Under the pieces are notes generated by a model that was given only the letters and a program-made list of their open reading frames with translations, had not been told where the DNA came from and did no database searches. A program made the position numbers and the translations under genes. A stretch of DNA of 64,000 nucleotides. Origin: Carposina sasakii. Taxonomy: Eukaryota > Arthropoda > Insecta > Lepidoptera > Carposinidae. The stretch's first letter is position 1. Each line of letters begins with the position of its first letter. Below, in pieces: positions 60,868 through 64,000 of this stretch. Where the stretch lies: contig CP053175.1 of the NCBI GenBank assembly GCA_014607495.2, positions 8,122,001 to 8,186,000 of the forward strand, given 5' to 3'.

Positions 60868-61078
60868 TTTAGCGACGGTCGATTGGTGTAATTGGTAACC
60901 TTGATTACTGCGCCATAGGTTCTGAGTTCGGATCCCAGTAGGTGCAAACATTGATATGATGAACATCGATGTTTGCTTCGAGTCGTGGATGTTTCTATAC
61001 TTATCTATGTATTTATATACCGTGGCTTAGTAGTTACGTGCGATGGTGCGGGAGTAGGTTATAATGCGTTGTGAAGTG
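60868..61078 (+). mobile_element. tRNA-derived SINE 1
   Basis: The head has GTCGATTGGTGTAATTGGTA and GAGTTCGGATCCCAGTAGG (B box). The body has GATGTTTGCTTCGAGTCGTG and TTGTGAAGTGTATGA. Confidence 0.78.
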
Positions 61079-61088
61079 TATGACTATC

Positions 61089-61377
61089 TATACAGGGTGT
61101 AAGATAAAGGGTATGTTAAGCGAAAAGTTATGTAAATAGCCCACTATAGAGAACCTATCCACAAAATTTGAGACCCGAAATCACATGTTTATTTTTCCCG
61201 ATAGTATGGAGAATTTTTAAATATCTCAGAAATTTTCATACAATCTTGAAAATTCTCCATACTATCGGGAAAAATAAACATGTGATTTCGAGTCTCAAAT
61301 TTTGTAGATAGGTTCTCTATAGTGGGCTGTTTACATAGCTTTCCGCTTAACATACCCTTTCTGTTACACCCTGTATA
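61089..61377. mobile_element. MITE family A, complete copy with an extra central repeat
   Basis: Starts TATACAGGGTGTAAGATAAA and ends CTTTCTGTTACACCCTGTAT. The core ATAGTATGGAGAATTTTTAA and its complement AAAATTCTCCATACTATCGG both lie left of the centre, making the palindrome nearly continuous. Directly after it, 61378-61412 resembles the end of MITE B (ACCCTTCGTATACGGTTGCA). Confidence 0.85.
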
Positions 61378-61490
61378 CCCTTCGTATACGGTTGCAACCA
61401 AAAAAACACCCAGGAGAATATACTTGACACCGCTATGGTAGACGTAAGGTAGTCAGTTTTCATACCATTTCGCTAAGATACCCCTTATTC

Positions 61491-61936
61491 TACAGGGTGT
61501 GTGTGACAGCAAGGCAAATACTGATCAAGTATCATTGTTTTAAGTTATATGACAGTGTTATTACTCGCAGGAAATGCATTTTTAATTTGATTATCCGCAA
61601 TGTTTACTTTTTATCGGACGATCATGTGACTAGTTAAATGGGCTTATTGGTTATTTTATAATACATTACTGTTTTTTGGACAACTTGTGATTCTCCATTG
61701 GGGTTGATCAGTATTTTGAACTTTTTTGTGACCAATTTTTTTTTGAAAATCATCCATAGGTTAAAACTTTATTTTTAAGTCATTATCTAAGGCCTACTTA
61801 AACGAACTACATAATTTATATCATTGCAAAAATGAAAAAATGTCGGAAAATTTTGGAATTTTCCTCTGAAAATTTTCAGTGGTATCAATATATATCGCCA
61901 TATCAATATTTGCCTGGCTGTCACTTACACCCTGTA
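61491..61936. mobile_element. MITE family G (446 bp)
   Basis: The left end TACAGGGTGTGTGTGACAGC and AAGGCAAATA matches the reversed right end (ACAGGGTGTAAGTGACAGCC, AGGCAAATA) over 29 bp with few differences. The TA next to each end fits a TA target. One more end is at 51073-51100. Confidence 0.78.
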
Positions 61937-62275
61937 TTAAGCTATACCTAGGTAGCATTTTATTAGTAAGGTTCTTAAAGTCTATTTCTGCTACTATTCC
62001 TATACATTTAAAAACAACCAGTACTAAAACCTCTCAGCCTATTCAAAGCCCTCAACTAATTCAAGACTCTCACAGTCGTGCTCGACGTCCCACTCTAAAC
62101 GGGTACGATAGAGCGAGAGGGAGACACAGTACGTCAATTACTTGACGACACTTCATCGGCTTTTGTCTCGTTGTTGGAATATAACGCGGTACAGAAATTA
62201 TGAAAAATGTAGATTTTTTAGACATATTGTAGCATTTTGAATAATGTGAAATAAAAAATACATGAAGAATACCAT
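61937..62275. other. No recognised gene
   Basis: The 88-codon frame at 61879-62145 starts inside MITE G and is spurious. GGTACGATAGAGCGAGAGG near 62100 is a common lepidopteran repeat phrase, unassigned. Confidence 0.3.
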
Positions 62276-62279
62276 GAGA

Positions 62280-62450
62280 GTAGAAGAAGCGTGCGTGGGA
62301 AGGCCACCCGCGAGATGGACGGACGACCTGGCCAAGGTCGCGGGCGTCGGTTGGATGCAGGCTGCTTCCGACCGGTCGGTATGGAAGTTGTTGGGGTAAG
62401 CCTATGTCCAGCGGTGGACTTCCCAGGGCTTAAATAATGATGATGATGAG
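62280..62450 (+). pseudogene. LINE C-terminal fragment
   Basis: One frame reads VGRPPARWTDDLAKVAGV, GWMQAASDRSVWKLLG, then a TAA, then AYVQRWTSQGL. The stop falls where relatives have glutamate (LGEAYVQ), so the fragment is broken. It ends in ATGATGATGATGAG. The opposite-strand 142-codon frame (62218-62646) is a shadow. Confidence 0.78.
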
Positions 62451-62543
62451 ATGAAGCGAAAGAGGTGTGTGTTAGGGCCGTAGCAAGTGGAGACCCGTGA
62501 TCTTTGCCTACCTCGCAGGGGAAGAAGCGTAATTTTATGTACA

Positions 62544-63291
62544 TGTGGGGGTGGTGATTAGGGAAGCGCTTCCGGCCCCACTGGGCCACTAGTCGTTGTT
62601 TGGCCCATGTATATATTCCAAACTTTGTGAGAAACTTCGATATCACGTTCTAAGAATTTGCATTCGATTGTGGTTCTCTCCTGCATCCGATAGATGGCTC
62701 CGCTACATCACTCCCCTTCCAGACCAAAGGTCGATATGTCTTCGGCAGCACCCATCGTGTACTCTTACAAATATGCATTCGGGTCGGTGAGTCGACCGGA
62801 AAGTGTTGCGACGAGCGTGCAGGCGAGATGCGTTCTGGTCTTTGAGGCGACTGGGAATGTAATGCGGCTGATGTGTTCTGGTCTGCGCGTGGACTGGGAA
62901 CATGTCGTGCCGTGATGCCGTTGCGTGCGTACATTGCTAACAGGTCCAGGAAGCTGTCATGACGGCTTCTTATGAATCTGCTGGCTGCTGGCGTGCTGCT
63001 TCTGCTGTCGTGGAAGGAGAGGAGAGGTGATGCTGATGTGATGATTCCTTTGCTGCGGAGTGCTGCGATGATGGTGAAGTTCCTGAAGGCTGAAGGTTGC
63101 GTATGTCCAGTTCAGAGAGGTCACCAATGTGGGGGTGGTGATTAGGGAAGCGATTCCGGCCCCACCGGGCCACTAGTCGTTGTTTGGCCCATGTATATTT
63201 TCCAATCATTGTGAATAACTTCGATATTGCATTCTAGGATTTTGCATTCGATTGTGGTTCTCTCCTGCATCCGATAGATGGCTCCGCTACA
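62544..63291 (+). mobile_element. Candidate miniature LTR element (TRIM-like)
   Basis: Two direct repeats of exactly 164 bp, 62544-62707 and 63128-63291, each starting TGTGGGGGTGGTGATTAG and ending GATGGCTCCGCTACA, i.e. TG...CA ends with a TGT/ACA inverted tip. They are separated by 420 bp without coding motifs. I count roughly a dozen differences between them. No clear target duplication or primer site, so this may also be a tandem repeat remnant. Confidence 0.55.
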
Positions 63292-64000
63292 TACTTATAT
63301 GTATGTAAGAAAGAAATACTTTGCTGGTCGGTACCGCGACAAGCTCGCTCGTCTCGTGCGTTGTTATTTAACAGTTCTAACCTAAACTTCTGACTTAACC
63401 AAATTAATTCAGCGGATAAACTGTCTCTCTCCAAAACCCATACTATTCAAAATGCTTAACGGAGGAGGCCTTCGACAATATAACAATTTTGCAAGTGACA
63501 GCGAAGTTCGTGAAGTTATCGAACCTATTCCTCCAATAGGAAGCCTACATTTGGCACGTTAGTTAAATGTTGTGTTATTATTAAAGTCTTATTGCTATTG
63601 GAGGAAATGTTTATAAAACTAAACTAAATCGACAACGTTTAGAATAAAAGAAAAATGTTTAAAATATCTGAAACGCTATCAAATGGATATAGAAAAACTA
63701 AAGCTATGAAAAAACTAAACCATAACCAAAAACGTTCCGTTAAAACGTAAATTTATTCATTTTTCATTTATATTATTAATATTTATAGTAGGTATTACTT
63801 TAAATATTAATGAGAAAAATAAAAAAAAATCTACCCGAGTGAGATTTGAACGAATTGATTTGATTTAATAAATATGTTTGTTTTAAGGGCAATCGCACTA
63901 AAATTACAATGAATAATTTATTAAATTCAGAAGAATATCCGCTTTTTGTGAACCCCACAATAGCACACTCCATGTAATTGGAGGTGGACGTCGATCATTC
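63292..64000. other. No recognised feature
   Basis: AT-rich end of the window. A CpG-rich phrase (CCGCGACAAGCTCGCTCGTC) near 63330 resembles CACGCTCGCTCCGCTCGCTC near 24210. Both are followed by CTAACCTAA-type sequence, so they probably belong to one short repeat family. GAGTGAGATTTGAACGAATT near 63838 is weakly tRNA-B-box-like. Nothing else. Confidence 0.35.

Noticed and set aside
62218..62646. 142-codon minus-strand frame
   Set aside because: Antisense to a LINE C-terminal block and runs into the direct repeat at 62544; composition-driven.

Overview
The window looks like an insect intergenic or heterochromatin-like interval, most probably from a moth or butterfly. The base composition is AT-rich. 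Helitron-like ends of the lepidopteran type (CTAG termini with a hairpin-forming CCGGCTTCGCACGGG motif), tRNA-derived SINEs and many short foldback elements recur every few hundred bases. I found no convincing single-copy host gene. Almost every open frame longer than 100 codons belongs to a mobile element, or is an artefact of a simple repeat or an antisense shadow.

Layout. 1-11.5 kb: SINE fragments, foldback MITEs, a tandem duplication, a hAT element with an 8-bp target duplication, a minisatellite and a Helitron fragment. 11.51-19.76 kb: a complete Ty3/gypsy LTR retrotransposon with 1.26-kb LTRs, a 4-bp target duplication (ACCT), separate gag and pol frames joined by a textbook -1 frameshift site, and a heat-shock-element-like sequence directly upstream of the TATA box in each LTR. 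20-32.5 kb: more SINE, Helitron and MITE copies, two nested inverted-repeat elements (23.15-25.75 kb), a CpG-rich hairpin-dense segment that looks like a short transcription unit or solo LTR (30.7-31.1 kb), and a second hAT element. 32.79-39.74 kb: a second, very young Ty3/gypsy element with identical 172-bp LTRs, a single 1562-codon gag-pol frame, a twenty-copy 24-bp minisatellite and a DFG in place of D(T/S)G in its protease. 40.06-43.80 kb: a pogo/Tigger-like DNA transposon with TA target duplication and DD35D transposase. 46.87-52.22 kb: a MITE split by a 5.1-kb inverted-repeat element that itself carries decayed LINEs. 52-64 kb: LINE tails, SINEs, MITEs, a third hAT element, a CpG-rich foldback pair and a possible miniature LTR element.

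How the parts relate. The autonomous-looking elements are the two gypsy elements and the pogo-like transposon. The rest are non-autonomous copies or decayed LINE ends. Nested insertions give a relative order: the CAGGGTG-ended foldback MITEs and Helitrons are old and are split by SINE or DNA-transposon insertions, while the two gypsy elements have (nearly) identical LTRs and are recent. All family names rest on motif recognition and within-window comparison only; no database search was possible.
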